This document shows, piece by piece, positions 46,451 to 58,105 of a stretch of DNA of 64,000 nucleotides. The notes below the pieces were generated by a model. It had not been told where the DNA came from and ran no database searches. It saw only the letters and a program-made list of their open reading frames with translations. Position numbers and translations under genes: made by a program. Source of the DNA: Ashinkailepas kermadecensis. Lineage: Eukaryota; Arthropoda; Thecostraca; Neolepadidae. Position 1 is the stretch's first letter. The number at the start of each line of letters is the position of its first letter. Location of the stretch: assembly GCA_034440615.1 (NCBI GenBank), contig JAOTOM010002715.1, forward strand, positions 51,280 through 115,279, given 5' to 3'.

Positions 46451-47442
46451 GACTGCGGCCGGACCACAACCAGACCGCGGCCTTAGAGCAGCGGGCCAAC
46501 GACGGCTCGACATCGGAGCGGCAGCGGATCGACGGCGGACCAACTGCCGCCCAACGGTGATCCAACAGCGGTCCGATGGCGGTCCGTCGGTGACCCCACA
46601 GCGGTCCAGCTGCGGCCCGAAAGCAGTCTGACATGGTCAGACTGCTGACATGGACAATGGTCCGATGACTTGTCGTGAGCATGATCTCGCTGGAGGCACG
46701 CTAACCTTATTTGATTTTGTTCAGGTGGAAATAGCTCAGAGCGAACTGTGACCCGGTGACGTGGCGACCACAGCGGTGACGTCATGATGTCCGATCCCGC
46801 AGAGCGCGTGGCCGCCCCAGTGAAGCCGCAGCGGCGTAACGTCAGATTGACCTGTCTGGCAGTCTTCTACCATTGCAATTCAGGCGGTCGGCGCAGCCAC
46901 TCACTGGGACATCAAGACGCCCGCTGAGGTCGCCTCAGCCCGCAGCACGTGCCGCATGGAGAGGAGCTTCGTCTAGCTCCAGACATGCGTCTGGAGCCAG
47001 GTGGAGAAAGGGCGTGTCACTGATGCGCCTCAAAACAGGGGTCAGTAACTGTCCAGCGGACTAGTTATCGACCATGACCGCGCAGAGACTTGAATAGTGT
47101 TGTTCTGCATATGTGTGTATGTGGATGTATGTATTCTATGCGTAATGTCAAGTGCGTGTCGTGTATTCGAATGTGGCGCATTTAGTCGTCAACCGAGATG
47201 CTACTGCACGCGACGTCAGTTAGTAGTTGGTGTATGGTGTATGGTGTATGTGGTATGATGTATAGTGATGGAGGAGATGGTGTGTATGTAGCCATCGAGC
47301 ATAGGATTAGAAGGGTTAAGGGAAATTAAGGGCCCCATGAAACATACGTATATCCGGGGATTGGGCTAAAACGGGATTGGAACAATTTCAGGATCGGATT
47401 TTGACAATCACGAGGACGCGATTTGTAGAGGAAAGTCTTTAA

Positions 47443-50400
47443 TGTAAGGAAGCTTACATTTTTTTCGGCATGCAATTTTCAACATTTTCCCATCCGACCA
47501 GGCCGCCAGACGCCCGGCCAGATCTCGGCCACCTTTTCCCTCCCCTCTCATATTGCCTTCAAACACCGCCGGACCGACTCTCGGTACGTGTCGTCTTCAA
47601 AGGCGGCATGAAATAAACAAAGCCATCAGCCTCCCGTCTGGACGAAAACAACCGAAGGGTTCCCGGCCAGCTGTGAGCCAGTCCCGGTGAAAACCTCCCC
47701 AGGCGGCTTCGCCACGCACACTGCCTAAGGGGACGAAAAAAAAGCACTCCCACCAATCAAGAGGCAGACCCCAATCCGGAGCCCTGGGAGTGGCTGAAAA
47801 TTAGAAAAGGCGGAGCAAAGGAATTGAGAAAAATTTGGCAGTCAGAAAGAAGGGCACAGGAGGAGGAGGAGCACAATCTCTCTCGGACTCTCGCTCTCGG
47901 ACGGTCTCTCTCGCTCAAGATCTCTCTATCACTCTCACGGACTCTCACACTCACTTAAATGGAGGCAGACGTGAATTGAAGTGCCGGACGGCGGAGAGTG
48001 ACGACGGCTGGAGGGCGACGACCAACGGGCATGTGAGTGTCATACGCCTGACATGTCTTCCTCTTTTCCAAACCTTTCCGAACCAACCTAAGTTCTATCA
48101 CCCAGCTTCTGTCTCCTCCACGTCATTCACTTACTGGAAGGGGTGACCTGTTTTATGGGGGGGACCAAATAGGATAAATTTAGGGTGGGGAGGGAGTGTG
48201 TCGCGGAGGGAGTGTGTCACGGAGGGAGTGTGTCGCGGAGGAAGTGTGTCGCGGAGGGAGTGTGTCACGGAGGAAGTGTGTCACGGAGGGAGTGTGTCAC
48301 GGAGGAAGTGTGTCACGGAGGGCGTGTGTCGCGGAGGGAGTGTGTCACGAAGGAAGTGTGTCACGGAGGAAGTGTGTCACGGATGGAGTGTGACGCGGAG
48401 GGAGTGTGTCGTGGAGGAAGTGTGTCGCGGAGGGAGTGTGTCACGGAGGGAGTGTGTCGCGGAGGAAGTGTGTCACGGAGGAAGTGTGTCACGGAGGAAG
48501 TGTGTCACGGATGGAGTGTGTCGCGGAGGGAGTGTGTCTCGGAGGGAGTGTGACGCGGAGGAAGTGTGTATCGGAGGGAGTGTGTCGCGGATGGAGTGTG
48601 TCGCGGAGGGAGTGTGACGCGGAGGGAGTGTGTCGCGGAGGAAGTGTGTATCGGAGGGAGTGTGTCGCGGATGGAGTGTGTCGCGGAGGGAGTGTGACGC
48701 GGAGGGAGTGTGTCGCGGAGGAAGTGTGTCGCGGAGGGAGTGTGTCGCGGAGGAAGTGTGTGGTCGCGGAGGGAGTGTGTCGCGGAGGAAGTGTGTCGCG
48801 GAGGGAGTGTGTCGCGGAGGGAGTGTGTCGCGGAGGGAGTGTGTCGCGGAGGGAGTGTGTCGCGGAGGAAGTGTGTATCGGAGGGAGTGTGTCGCGGATG
48901 GAGTGTGTCGCGGAGGGAGTGTGTCGCGGAGGGAGTGTGTCGCGGAGGAAGTGTGTATCGGAGGGAGTGTGTCGCGGATGGAGTGTGTCGCGGAGGGAGT
49001 GTGACGCGGGGGGAGTGTGTCGCGGAGGAAGTGTGTCGCGGAGGGAGTGTGTCGCGGAGGAAGTGTGTCGCGGAGGGAGTGTGTCGCGGAGGAAGGTGTG
49101 TCGCGGAGGGAGTGTGTCGCGGAGGAAGTGTGTCGCGGAGGGGGGGCAAGGATTGAGATGGCGAGTAGTGTGTGTGTGTAAGAAACGCGTGGGTGTAATG
49201 AGATGCGGCGTATGGAAATTTAAATATACTAGATTAATGATATAAATTATTTGGCAGCAGTCGGCAGTAATGGACGGGAACAGCGGCGGAGCAGGAACAA
49301 TAATGCCATATAAAGTACATCCCCATATAAGCGAGGAGTCGACCTGCCAGCCGTCCTCTTATGGACTAAACGTTCCCGGGTCAGGGTAATGAGTGTGAAA
49401 GCCAGTTTTTAACTTGACTAGAATATTAATGTTGTTTATATAAATATATATGATCTGCGTTTGGAGGATGTCCAATTGCGAGAAGGGGTGCGATGACCGT
49501 GTACTTTGGGGGCATTAAGCACATGCTCTGGTTCTTTGACTGCAAAAGCCCGCTGGCTTCTGTGATCCAGTAGCGCAGCTGGGGGCGGGCACAGTATGCA
49601 AGGTCGGATGGGCTGTCGAGCCCCACCTTGCGTCCGTCGAGTTTGGCGCCAAACACTAGGTTAAAGCAAAACACTGCAAGGTCGTGAGTCCGCCCCCCGT
49701 TCGCTATACGTTTCGGCACGGAACCGTGTAGCCTTCGGGGCGGGGGGAAGGTCGGACGGATTTGGCGTGCCATAAGCCCCGAGGCTGAAAGGGTAGGGCA
49801 GGCTAGGTTATAAAGACGGCCAGGGGACGTGCCCAACGTGGTAGGGATCCGTGCCCGCTCGTGAGCACGTTCACCTGGTCGCACAGTATCAGTATACGGC
49901 GGATAAGGCCCGGCGCGGCACCGACCTTTCATAAAAAAACTAGGGTATGTCAGTCAAAGATACCAGAGCACTTGTATAAGCCCTCGGAGCCAGTACGATG
50001 AGCCCCCCCCCCCCCTCGTAGCATTAAGCCTTCATCCAGGCGAGGAACACTGTCAACAATGGCGAGGCCAGCTATGATGGCAGTGGAAGATTTACATATT
50101 CGGCCAGCCTACCTTCAAAAATAGAGCAATGATCCGTCGATATATGTGTTTGTGTACCGCTGAGAGGGGAGGGGGGGGGGGGAGCAAAATTTGGGCACCA
50201 AGTATTTCATTAATTAATAAGGATAGAATGAATGAGACGAGCGAATGTGAAGTGAATGAGGAGAATGAATGTGCTTTAGGTAGCTTTAAGGACCAGCGGA
50301 AGCCACTTGGGGCTCAATCACAGGCACCTATTTCGTGCGGTACATTGTACAAAATTATACTACTATTAGCATCCAAAAGTCCCATCTAGGAACATTTCAT

Positions 50401-50808
50401 TTGAACCAAGGGCAAATTGCCTTATCATTACTTTTCTAAATACAACGTAATCTTTCTAATTCGGCTAGACGCACTCATTTACCTATATGGTGTTCCCAAA
50501 ACTTTGACTCGCACACATATAAATTCGTGTTAGGGACGGTAGCTCAAACATCATCAAGCCGGCTGGGGTTTGGGGAATGTGTGGTGGAGGTGGCGGGGAA
50601 ACACAGCACAACGCACCCCCCGACAAAGGCACAATCAGCAAAGGAGATAATTAGCCCAGTCTAAAATCAAGAGTCAGCCCAAGTGAATTACTTTTCACAC
50701 ACCCCTAATACATTGCACCCAACCACACACACCTCACCCACCACACCCGCCAAACCACCGAAGCCACCACCCCCACACCCCACCGACGGCAGAGCCGCCA
50801 CCCCTACA
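47443..50808 (+). mobile_element. 3' LTR (3366 bp) of the large LTR retrotransposon
   Basis: Starts TGTAAGGAAGCTTACA and ends CCACCCCTACA, then runs directly into LINE A endonuclease sequence at 50809. It differs from the 5' LTR by few substitutions, so insertion was recent. The 5-bp flanks (TTTTT left, GTACC right) do not match, but the left flank is low quality. Confidence 0.87.
48190..49142. repeat. 16-bp minisatellite in the 3' LTR
   Basis: About 58 copies of the same unit as 40416-41018, with an extra TATCGGAGG variant subarray absent from the 5' LTR. Confidence 0.95.
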
Positions 50809-51472
50809 GTACCATTTCCTCAAACTGACGCCAGTTAGTCCTGCTGATATTCCACCGCGGTGGCCTCGTTCCCAGAACAGCAGCGCAGCGAAACTCCAAC
50901 AAGATTGGATAATGGTCACTCCCCAGCGGGTCATCATTCACTGACCAAACACAGCGATGACTTATCTGGGGACTACACAGGGTGAGATCTAAAACTGATT
51001 TGTTTCCCGAGGGTAGCGTTATATGTGTGGAAGAACCTGTGTTTAGTAAACACAGCGATTCGTCCATTAAAAATGCTTCCATATGTCTGCCACGTGTGTT
51101 TGAGGTCACTGAGCCCCAGAGAGTATGATGAGAGTTAAAATCGCCCAGAAGTAAAACGGGAGGAGGAAGTTCCAGCATAAGACTCCTGAGCCCAGCAGAG
51201 GGGAATGCCTCTCCTGGGGGAAGATAAATTGAACATAATGATATAACGAGATGGTGAATATTAATACGTACGGCGACAGCCTGTAGTGTTGACTGCAATG
51301 CGATTTTTCGACAGAGTGTTCCATGGTGGACAGCCAACATTACCCCACCGTGTGCAATGGTGTCAATGTTTGCGTGATCCTTCCGAAATACAGTATATCC
51401 TTTAATGGAACACTGGATACCAGCGGAAAGTTTCGTTTCCTGAAGCCCTACAGCAATAGGCCGTCTGTGATA
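50809..51472 (-). pseudogene. LINE A: endonuclease (APE-type) fragment
   Basis: Minus-strand frame with YHRRPIAVGLQETKLS (the catalytic Glu of the QE motif), HGGVMLAVHH, SIYLPPGEAFP, LLLGDFNSHHTLWG (catalytic Asp-x-Asn), VLDLTLCS, and NDDPLGSDHYPILLE (SDH motif). This is a complete APE endonuclease core from just before the QE motif. It is cut at 50809 by the 3' LTR and at 51472 by the LINE B tail. It continues, in order and orientation, into RT at 39070. Confidence 0.88.
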
Positions 51473-51531
51473 TTGATTGATTATTGGGGTTTTAGGGTGC
51501 GTCAACCCCAGTGGGTTATATTGCACCCATA
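51473..51531 (-). mobile_element. 3' tail of LINE B
   Basis: Stem-loop with GGGTGC...GCACCC and TCAA-type end (plus strand TTGATTGATTATTGGGGTTT). It lies directly after the RNase H reading frame. Confidence 0.85.
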
Positions 51532-51611
51532 ACAAGCTTGCTTAATCACACATCAGATTGCCACATATGAAGAGCGCCTAACAGAGCATATCTATGGAAG
51601 CAAATTATCAG

Positions 51612-52622
51612 CTAGGAAGGTGTGTATATTATTTCAAATCCTATATTTGCAAGGAAGCTCAAAACCGCTCTGTTGTGTATAAATCGGGAACCGTTTCCCA
51701 ACAAGTCGTCCAACTTCAAAGTACTAGCATCATATCCGAAGTGACGTCTACGTTCTTCCGTATATGCTGGACACGCCACCAGCACATGGTGCACGGTTAG
51801 CGCGGCATTACACCTCATACATTTCGGCCTTTCTTGCCCACCCAATAAATATCTATGTGTGGCTAGCGTGTGGCCAATTCTGAGTCGACAGATGGCCACC
51901 TCGTCCCTTCTAGTTTGGCTGAAGGACGAGGGCCACAGCGCTAGATGTGGTTTGATTTGCTTCAATTTGTTGAACTCCATTTGGTCCCATCTGCCCTGCC
52001 ACTGTCCGAGAATAAATGTTGAGATAATTGGGTAGTGGTCACTGGCTGGAAGTGGGAGCACGCGTCTATTTGGTGCTTGTGCTGCTCGCCTTGCAGCCTG
52101 ATCGGCCAGCTCGTTACCACGTATTCCGACATGTGCTGGGATCCAGCAAAGTGTTACTTGTTTTCCCATGTTTTGTATCGAAGTAAGTTGCGATAAAATG
52201 TCTCGTACAATGACATGTTGCTGGTTAAAACTACGCAAGGACAAAAGGCTGCTCAGAGAATCAGTCAAAATAACATGCGTTTCCTCGTCGTCGACTTCGA
52301 TGTATGAAGGGGTTTTGCTGATGGCTATCAACTCGGCAGTAAAGACCGTGGCGTGTGGCGGCAGGGAAAAAGATATTGTGGTCAATCCCCTCACGAAAGC
52401 ACTACCCACGCCTGTGTCTGTCTTTGAACCATCTGTGTATGCAACGATGTAACCATGATATGTTGAAGAAATATGTTCTAAGGTACGTGATAGTAGTTCC
52501 TCTTTTGTCACATCTTGTTTTCTCTCAACAGCGAGGGAAATGTCAATGAAGGGGGAGACCAATTCCCACGGGGGAGTAGTTATTTGTTCGTACTGCGTAA
52601 TTCCCCGCATTCGAAGTCTCAT
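51612..52622 (-). pseudogene. LINE B ORF2: RNase H domain and C-terminal zinc motif
   Basis: Open frame with YTDGSKTDTGVGSAFVRG, LTDSLSSLLSLRSF, CWIPAHVGIRGNELADQAA (RNase H D-E-D motifs) and CMRCNAALTVHHVLVACP near the end. The N-terminal part continues from RT at 53287-52619 with a one-base frame change. It is the best preserved part of LINE B. Confidence 0.9.
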
Positions 52623-54044
52623 TTGCTAAGGAGCGTCCTCATTCTAACACAGTAAGACGTTCCTCTCCTAATGTGGTCACGAAGGACCGCATGCATGTGA
52701 CGGGAGAACACCGCTGGATATGTTGGGTGTGTCGGAAACTGTCGTATTTTGCAGGCGTATCGGAGACCGAGCATTTCACGCCTCATGGACAATGGCGGTT
52801 CGTGAGCATCCGCTAGTACGCTGGTCGTTGGGGATGTACGAAATGCTCCGGTAATTATTCTCACCGCAGCGTGGTGCACTGGGTCTAACATTCGCTTTGT
52901 GGTGGCACACGCCCCGTCGTATATAAAACATGCATAGTCAAGCTTAGAACGAATGAGATTACGGTAGAGCAGGTGCAAAGTCTTTCTGTCAGCACCGTAT
53001 GACATACGGGAGACACACTTCAATATTGCCATTGCTTTAAAACACTTATCACGGAGCGCTTTTATATGATCTCTGTATGAAAGACGGTGGTCAAACTGCA
53101 CTCCAAGAAAACGAGCCATTTGTACTGACGGAACGTCTTGTCCGTACAGCTTCAAAGTCATGTCCGGACAATTACCTCGGCGTCGGCAGAAATGAATTGC
53201 TGCCGTTTTTGCTATGGAAAACCTGAGACCATTCTGATGTCCCCATTTTTCGAGTCGAGAAATTGTAAGTTGCAGCTGTCGTTCCATGAGAGGAGTTGAC
53301 GAGCTGCAAGACCAGATCGCAAAATCGTCAGCGAAGAGAGATCTTCCGATTGACGAGGGAAGTGAGTTGCCAATGTCATTTATAAGAAGCGAGAAGAGGA
53401 AGTGCTCAGTACACTGCCTTGAGGGACTCCCTCAACCTGGTGGAGCCAATCCGACATCTGATCGCCCACTCGCACACAAAATTGTCGGTCAGTCATAAAG
53501 TTTTTACAAACACACCCAGAGATCCACGGATTCCACACTGATGGAGCTTCTGCAAGATCCCATGTCTCCAGGCGGTATCAAAAGCACTTTCAATGTCGAA
53601 AAGCACTGCTCCTAGATGTTTCTTGTTCGCAAAAGCCAAACGAATCTCGGTATCGAGCCTTAAGACATGGTCGATCGTACTGCGATTTTTTCGAAAGCCG
53701 CACTGGTCGTTGAATAAAACGTTCCGGGTCTCTAAGAACCAATTGAGGCGAAGGTTTACCATTCTTTCCATCAGCTTACACAATGATGATGTGAGCGATA
53801 TCGGACGATAATGGGTTGGATCCTCGCCACTTTTGCCAGGCTTTAATAGAGGTACGACGATTGCCTTTCGCCAAGCTGGTGGGAAATATCCCACATCCCA
53901 AAGTCTGTTGTAGATGGCGAGTAAAGTGTGCTTTGCAGGCGTTGGTAAATGCTTCAGCATTTCGTTGTGCACACCGTCTGGTCCCTCACACACACATTTC
54001 AAATAACTGATCACAGAGGTAAGTTCTGCTTGTGTAAACGGCAA
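52619..54044 (-). pseudogene. LINE B ORF2: reverse transcriptase, multiply frameshifted
   Basis: 54044-53493 carries the N-terminal RT (EGPDGVHNEML, HYRPISLTSSLCKLMERM, QCGFRKNRSTIDH, FDIESAFDTAW). Between 53493 and 53287 the frame breaks: GVPQGSVLS is in one frame and SLFADDFAIW in another. 53287-52619 carries the thumb and connection (RFLGVQFDHRLSYRDHI, LDYACFIYDGAC). At least two indels make this copy inactive. Confidence 0.9.
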
Positions 54045-54056
54045 ATTGTAAACAAG

Positions 54057-54765
54057 TTATTCGGGTGTGGTAAAACTGATATCCTCCCTCTGGCTACGGG
54101 CACGGTACTGTAAAAATGTTGGATCGGTGTGTTCACTACGCCTTGCGATAACATCAGCAATACGACACGCTACTTCGCCTGGATCAGCTATGATGTGGTC
54201 TCCAATAATAAGTACCGGGAGTGGAATTGACGAGAATTGCCCAGAAATCCTCTTGATACGAGCCCATACTTCGGACGTCGGTGTAGTTCGGCACAGCAGC
54301 CCTATATACGTTCTCCATGACGCACGCTTCGCCGCTCGAATAGTGCGCCGAGCCAATGCCTTGGCTCTTCTAAATGTTATGAGGTTTTCCGTTGTACTGT
54401 GACGGTCGAATGCCCTGAAGGCGCATCTTCGAGCTCGAATTGCTAGGCGACACTGGAGTCCACCATGGGACAGGAATACGGCGGGGAGTGCCGGAGGTCC
54501 TTGGTATGGAAGCAGTGGCTGAGTCAATTATAATTGAAGTAAATGCATCGATTGTTAATGACGAATCTTCAGGGTCTGTTGGGAGTCTGGCTTCCACTCC
54601 TGATTGGAACTCATCCCACTCAATATTGCGAAAATTCCACCGCTGTGGACGCCGACCGAGTACCGCGCCATCGCTGTACGACAACCAAACCGGGAAATGA
54701 TCACTGCGCCGTCTGTGATATAAAACCCTCTGCAGGTCAGTACAATTTGCTCTAAAACCACGCAT
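54057..54765 (-). pseudogene. LINE B ORF2 N-terminus with endonuclease core deleted
   Basis: Starts MRGFRANCTDLQRVLYHRRR and jumps straight to SDHFPVWLSYSDG. The catalytic QE and DxN motifs present in LINE A (about 510 bp) are missing. It continues to PWWTP and then, after a frame change near 54450, to the RT leader (SEVWARIKRISG). The deletion joint lies at a CAGACGGC sequence. Confidence 0.82.
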
Positions 54766-54822
54766 GTTCCACTGTAAAACTAAGGGCGATATGATGGTGA
54801 GTCAAGGTGAAACTAGAAATGT

Positions 54823-56680
54823 TTAAGAGTGCTCCCTGGAGGGTTCGAGATTACTCCTAGTGTGACAAAGTGAGGTGGTTCTTGGGCGTGACCGCGGTGA
54901 GCTGTCCCCTGGAGGGGACTCTGCAGGCGGCAGCCCACGCTTCTGAGGAAAGCTCAGCAGCGGCGGAGGTGGGGGAGGACCCATCTCGTGCGGATTACCC
55001 GATTCTCTCAGCGGTGCCTCCACCCGCCTTCGAGGCGTTGGCGTGGACGACCTGGCGGAAGGGGTACATTCCACACCTTTGTCTTTCACCCGTGCCTTTT
55101 CCATCTGGGCCAAGCGTACCCTCTTCGCCTCACGGGCGCGCCTTTCTACCTCCTGATAGTGTAAGCTGACGTCGGAGATTTGAATTCGTCGGTTGTTTTG
55201 GGACGGAGAGGCAGGTTCCGCACCTGCATCGGCTGGTGTGGAAGTGGAAGCTGAGGGTGAGGGAGGTGAAGGAGGTGCGGAAGTAGAGGTTGGACGTGAG
55301 GGGGAGGGTCGGCTCACGGGAAGGGGAGACGGTTCACGCAGGAAGGGTGTGAGGAGAGATTTGGAGGTGGTTGCGGTGCGTGCAGGTGAGGGGGAGTTGG
55401 AAGAAGGACGGGAAGTGGGAGACGGGGATTTCAAGGTGGGGACGATGGTAGACGGAGAGGAGCTAGGATTGGGTGGAGAGGGCCGGACAGGCCTCTTAGA
55501 GCGCTGAACCAGGGTCCACTCTCCCCCCATTCGACGGTGGTCGGGGCGACGCATCTGGTGAGAAAACACCGCGTCCACTCATGACAGGAGGTACTTCCTG
55601 CGCTTCGGCGACGTGTTGAGCAGGCTGTCTTTGTCCCTTGGGCGAATCAAGGGGCACACCAAAAGATCGAAGCAGTGTTGTGAGTTGGGAAATTAGCTCG
55701 GAGATGTTGGGCTGTGTGTGTAGGGAGCCTATCAGAGGTTCCCTTTGCATTACATGGTTAAGTTTTGCCGCTGCTGCGTAGGATACTTTTGGGCGAGATC
55801 TTTCGTAGAGCTCCCGGGCCTCCCGAAATGTGATTTTGTTCGAGCACTTTAAAGCTACTATATCTTTCTCTTTCAAGAAGATGGGACACGAGCGGTCGTA
55901 GGCCGTGTGAGGTTTTTGATCGGGGCCGCAGTTTGTACACTTTGGACTTTCAGAGTTACATTTCCCTCCTGCGTGCTCCACTGACCCACATCTGCCACAT
56001 ATCTCGCGATTTCGACAGTGTTGAGCAGTGTGTCCAAAACGGCAACATCGGAAGCATCTCATGGGGTTAGGGACATACACACGCACCTTCACACGAACGT
56101 ATCCAACGAGTATGAATTCGGGAAGATCAGTGGAACGAAATGTCAATATGAAGTTGTTCGTAGGTTGGGTTTCTTGCCCTTTTTTAATAGTGATCCTTCT
56201 GGCATCTACCACTCCCCACTCCGCCAAGCCATCCACAATGTCATCATCCGACACGTCTCTCAAGTCATAGCAATTGATGACCCCCTTCGAATAGTTTTTA
56301 GTATTGTGAGGTCGAACGTCGATGGGTACGGTGACTATTCGTCTGCCCGTTTCGTGCCGTACACTGTAAGTTAGTTCGGTTGCATCAATCGCCCTGTTCG
56401 CATCATCAGTATTTTTAAACTCTACTTCTATCCCACCATCCCTAAGCTTTTCACATCTCGGTACCACTCCTAGCCTGTCGCATGCTTCTTTCCTCTGAAA
56501 CGGTGTAAGCCGCGAGAGGCTCTTTTCTTCTTCCAGTGATCTCATCACGAGGATGCGAGGAGCGTGAAGGCAAGCTAAGAGGCCGGTCCCTATACGCGTC
56601 ACGCCCTGATCTCTGATGTGACGGCTTGTCTGTCCCCTACTAGAGGGGGCAGGTGAATTGTTTAGGTTTGAGGTTGCCAT
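54823..56680 (-). pseudogene. LINE B ORF1 (Gag-like, three CCHC knuckles), one frameshift
   Basis: ORF1 encodes the RNA-binding protein of the LINE particle. Frame one (56680-55496, 394 codons) has an N-terminal basic region, an RRM-like middle and three knuckles: CFRCCRFGHTAQHC, CGRCGSVEHAGGKC and CTNCGPDQ...HTAYDRSC. At a G6 run (about 55529-55534) the natural continuation (EWTLVQRSKRPVRPSPP, then Ser/Pro-rich to 54823) is in the next frame, consistent with one extra G. This could be mutation, a base-call error or, less likely, programmed slippage. Confidence 0.87.
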
Positions 56681-56689
56681 GTAGTGAGA

Positions 56690-57130
56690 TTTGATTTCCG
56701 CTCCTCGGGCGCCCCATCACACAGGGGCCCAACAGGGGGGACGCCTGGGCCCCGCGGACGGGAGGACGCCAGGCGCCCGAGGAGCTATACGGGGCGGGCG
56801 GCGCCTTCGCCCGGCCGGGAGAGAGAGACTCACCACCCCGGCCGGAATCCAGCGCCGCCCACCCCTTGACCCCAGCCGGCCGGGCCGGCAGACACTGGAA
56901 CGAATCCCAGGTCCCCGGCCTGAGGCGACCGGCCACTTGGCCCGCGTGAGGCCCCACGGGCCCGCCAGCCCCTCCGGGATATTGGGACCAGAGGTGTGTT
57001 GGTCCCCCGTCACAACTAGCACCGTGCGACGGGGGACCTCAACCTCCAGGACTCCGTCAACCCCGGGGGACGGGCCGAGGGGGCGCGGCTACCCCGATAA
57101 AACTGAGCTGGTGGGCAGGACCGGGGAAGT
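56690..57130 (-). mobile_element. LINE B 5' UTR
   Basis: GC-rich leader directly upstream of ORF1, homologous to 59590-60010. Shared blocks on the plus strand: GGACGCCAGGCGCCCGAGGA, CTCACCACC, CCGCCCACCCC, GTGTTGGTCCCCCGTCACAA. Confidence 0.8.
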
Positions 57131-57334
57131 TGTCCTACCTGCTCATGATAGGGAGAGTTGGTGTTGCAGGGCCAGAGGACGGACATGGATGTTGAGATGA
57201 GATTGGCATTGGAATGGGAGCGTATGGATGGAAGGACGAGTGAGGCACTCCTAGTCTGACCCCTCGCCGGCTCACCGATGGACTGGGAATCCGGGTCCTT
57301 AGGGCACTCAATCCCCCCACCACGAAAAGGTGGT

Positions 57335-58105
57335 GGTTGGTTGGTTATTTGGGCTTAAGGGCGCATCGACTGCGTTGGTCATACAGCGCCCATAACAATT
57401 TTAGATGGACAACTTAAGAGAATTCATGCCAACAGTAGTACGCGAGCTTTCAAAATATAGGCAGATCATTCCGAGCTTATAGTGCTACATGTCAGTGAGG
57501 TGTGTAAATCACTCTAAATTTGGCATCCGAGAGAAAGCGAAACAGTTGTCCTGAAGTTACTACGCGTGAGTTGTCACCCAGGAGTTCGCGGATTGACGGA
57601 GACTGCACGAATCCGAGAAGGCGTCTTCGAGCATCGGCGAGCAGGGGACAGGATATCAGAACGTGACGTACTGAAAGTGGTGCGTGACATCGAGGGCAGT
57701 TTGGCCTGTCCTCCCCACAGAGCAGATGGTGGTGTGTTGCGTGGGTGTGCCCTAGCCTAAGGCGGCAGAGCACGACCTCGTCTTGCCTCGTCCTACGGTA
57801 GGATGAGGGCCACTCCCCAAGACATGGCTTGATTGTTCGCAGTTTATTGTCCTGCAGTGTCCCAACTAGACTGCCATTTTTAAAAAAACAAAGGTCGCGA
57901 TAGAACGGTCATACTCCCTCGCGGGGAGCGGCATAGATCGCAAATATGGTGCTTGAGCTGCTCGTTTCGCAGCAGCATCCGCTGCCTCGTTCCCCACGAT
58001 GCCGACATGGCTCGGGATCCAACAGAGGACGATAGTCTTCCCAGCTTGAGCCAGTGATCCCAGACGCCGTAAAACGTCCTGTAAAATGGTGTCAGGTGGT
58101 CACGA
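57335..58105 (-). pseudogene. LINE C: 5'-truncated RNase H end with 3' tail
   Basis: Minus strand: CWIPSHVGIVGNEAADAAA (58020-57960), then LCRLRLGHTHATHHHLLCGE, CPRCHAPLSVRHVLISCP, stop at about 57492, and a stem-loop tail at 57335-57395 ending in (AACC)n. The 5' break is at about 58105. Confidence 0.87.

Larger units (their letters stand above)
42716..47442 (+). mobile_element. Internal region of the large LTR element, non-coding (LARD-like)
   Basis: 4.7 kb without gag, protease, RT or integrase motifs in any frame longer than 60 codons. It contains two tandem arrays (44690-45250, 45530-46450). The sequence just before the 3' LTR (GTAGAGGAAAGTCTTTAA) is only a weak polypurine tract. The element would need proteins from another copy. 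Confidence 0.78.

Noticed and set aside
49426..49932. 168-codon minus-strand frame in the 3' LTR
   Set aside because: The same region in the 5' LTR is broken by indels and the product matches no known domain; likely fortuitous.
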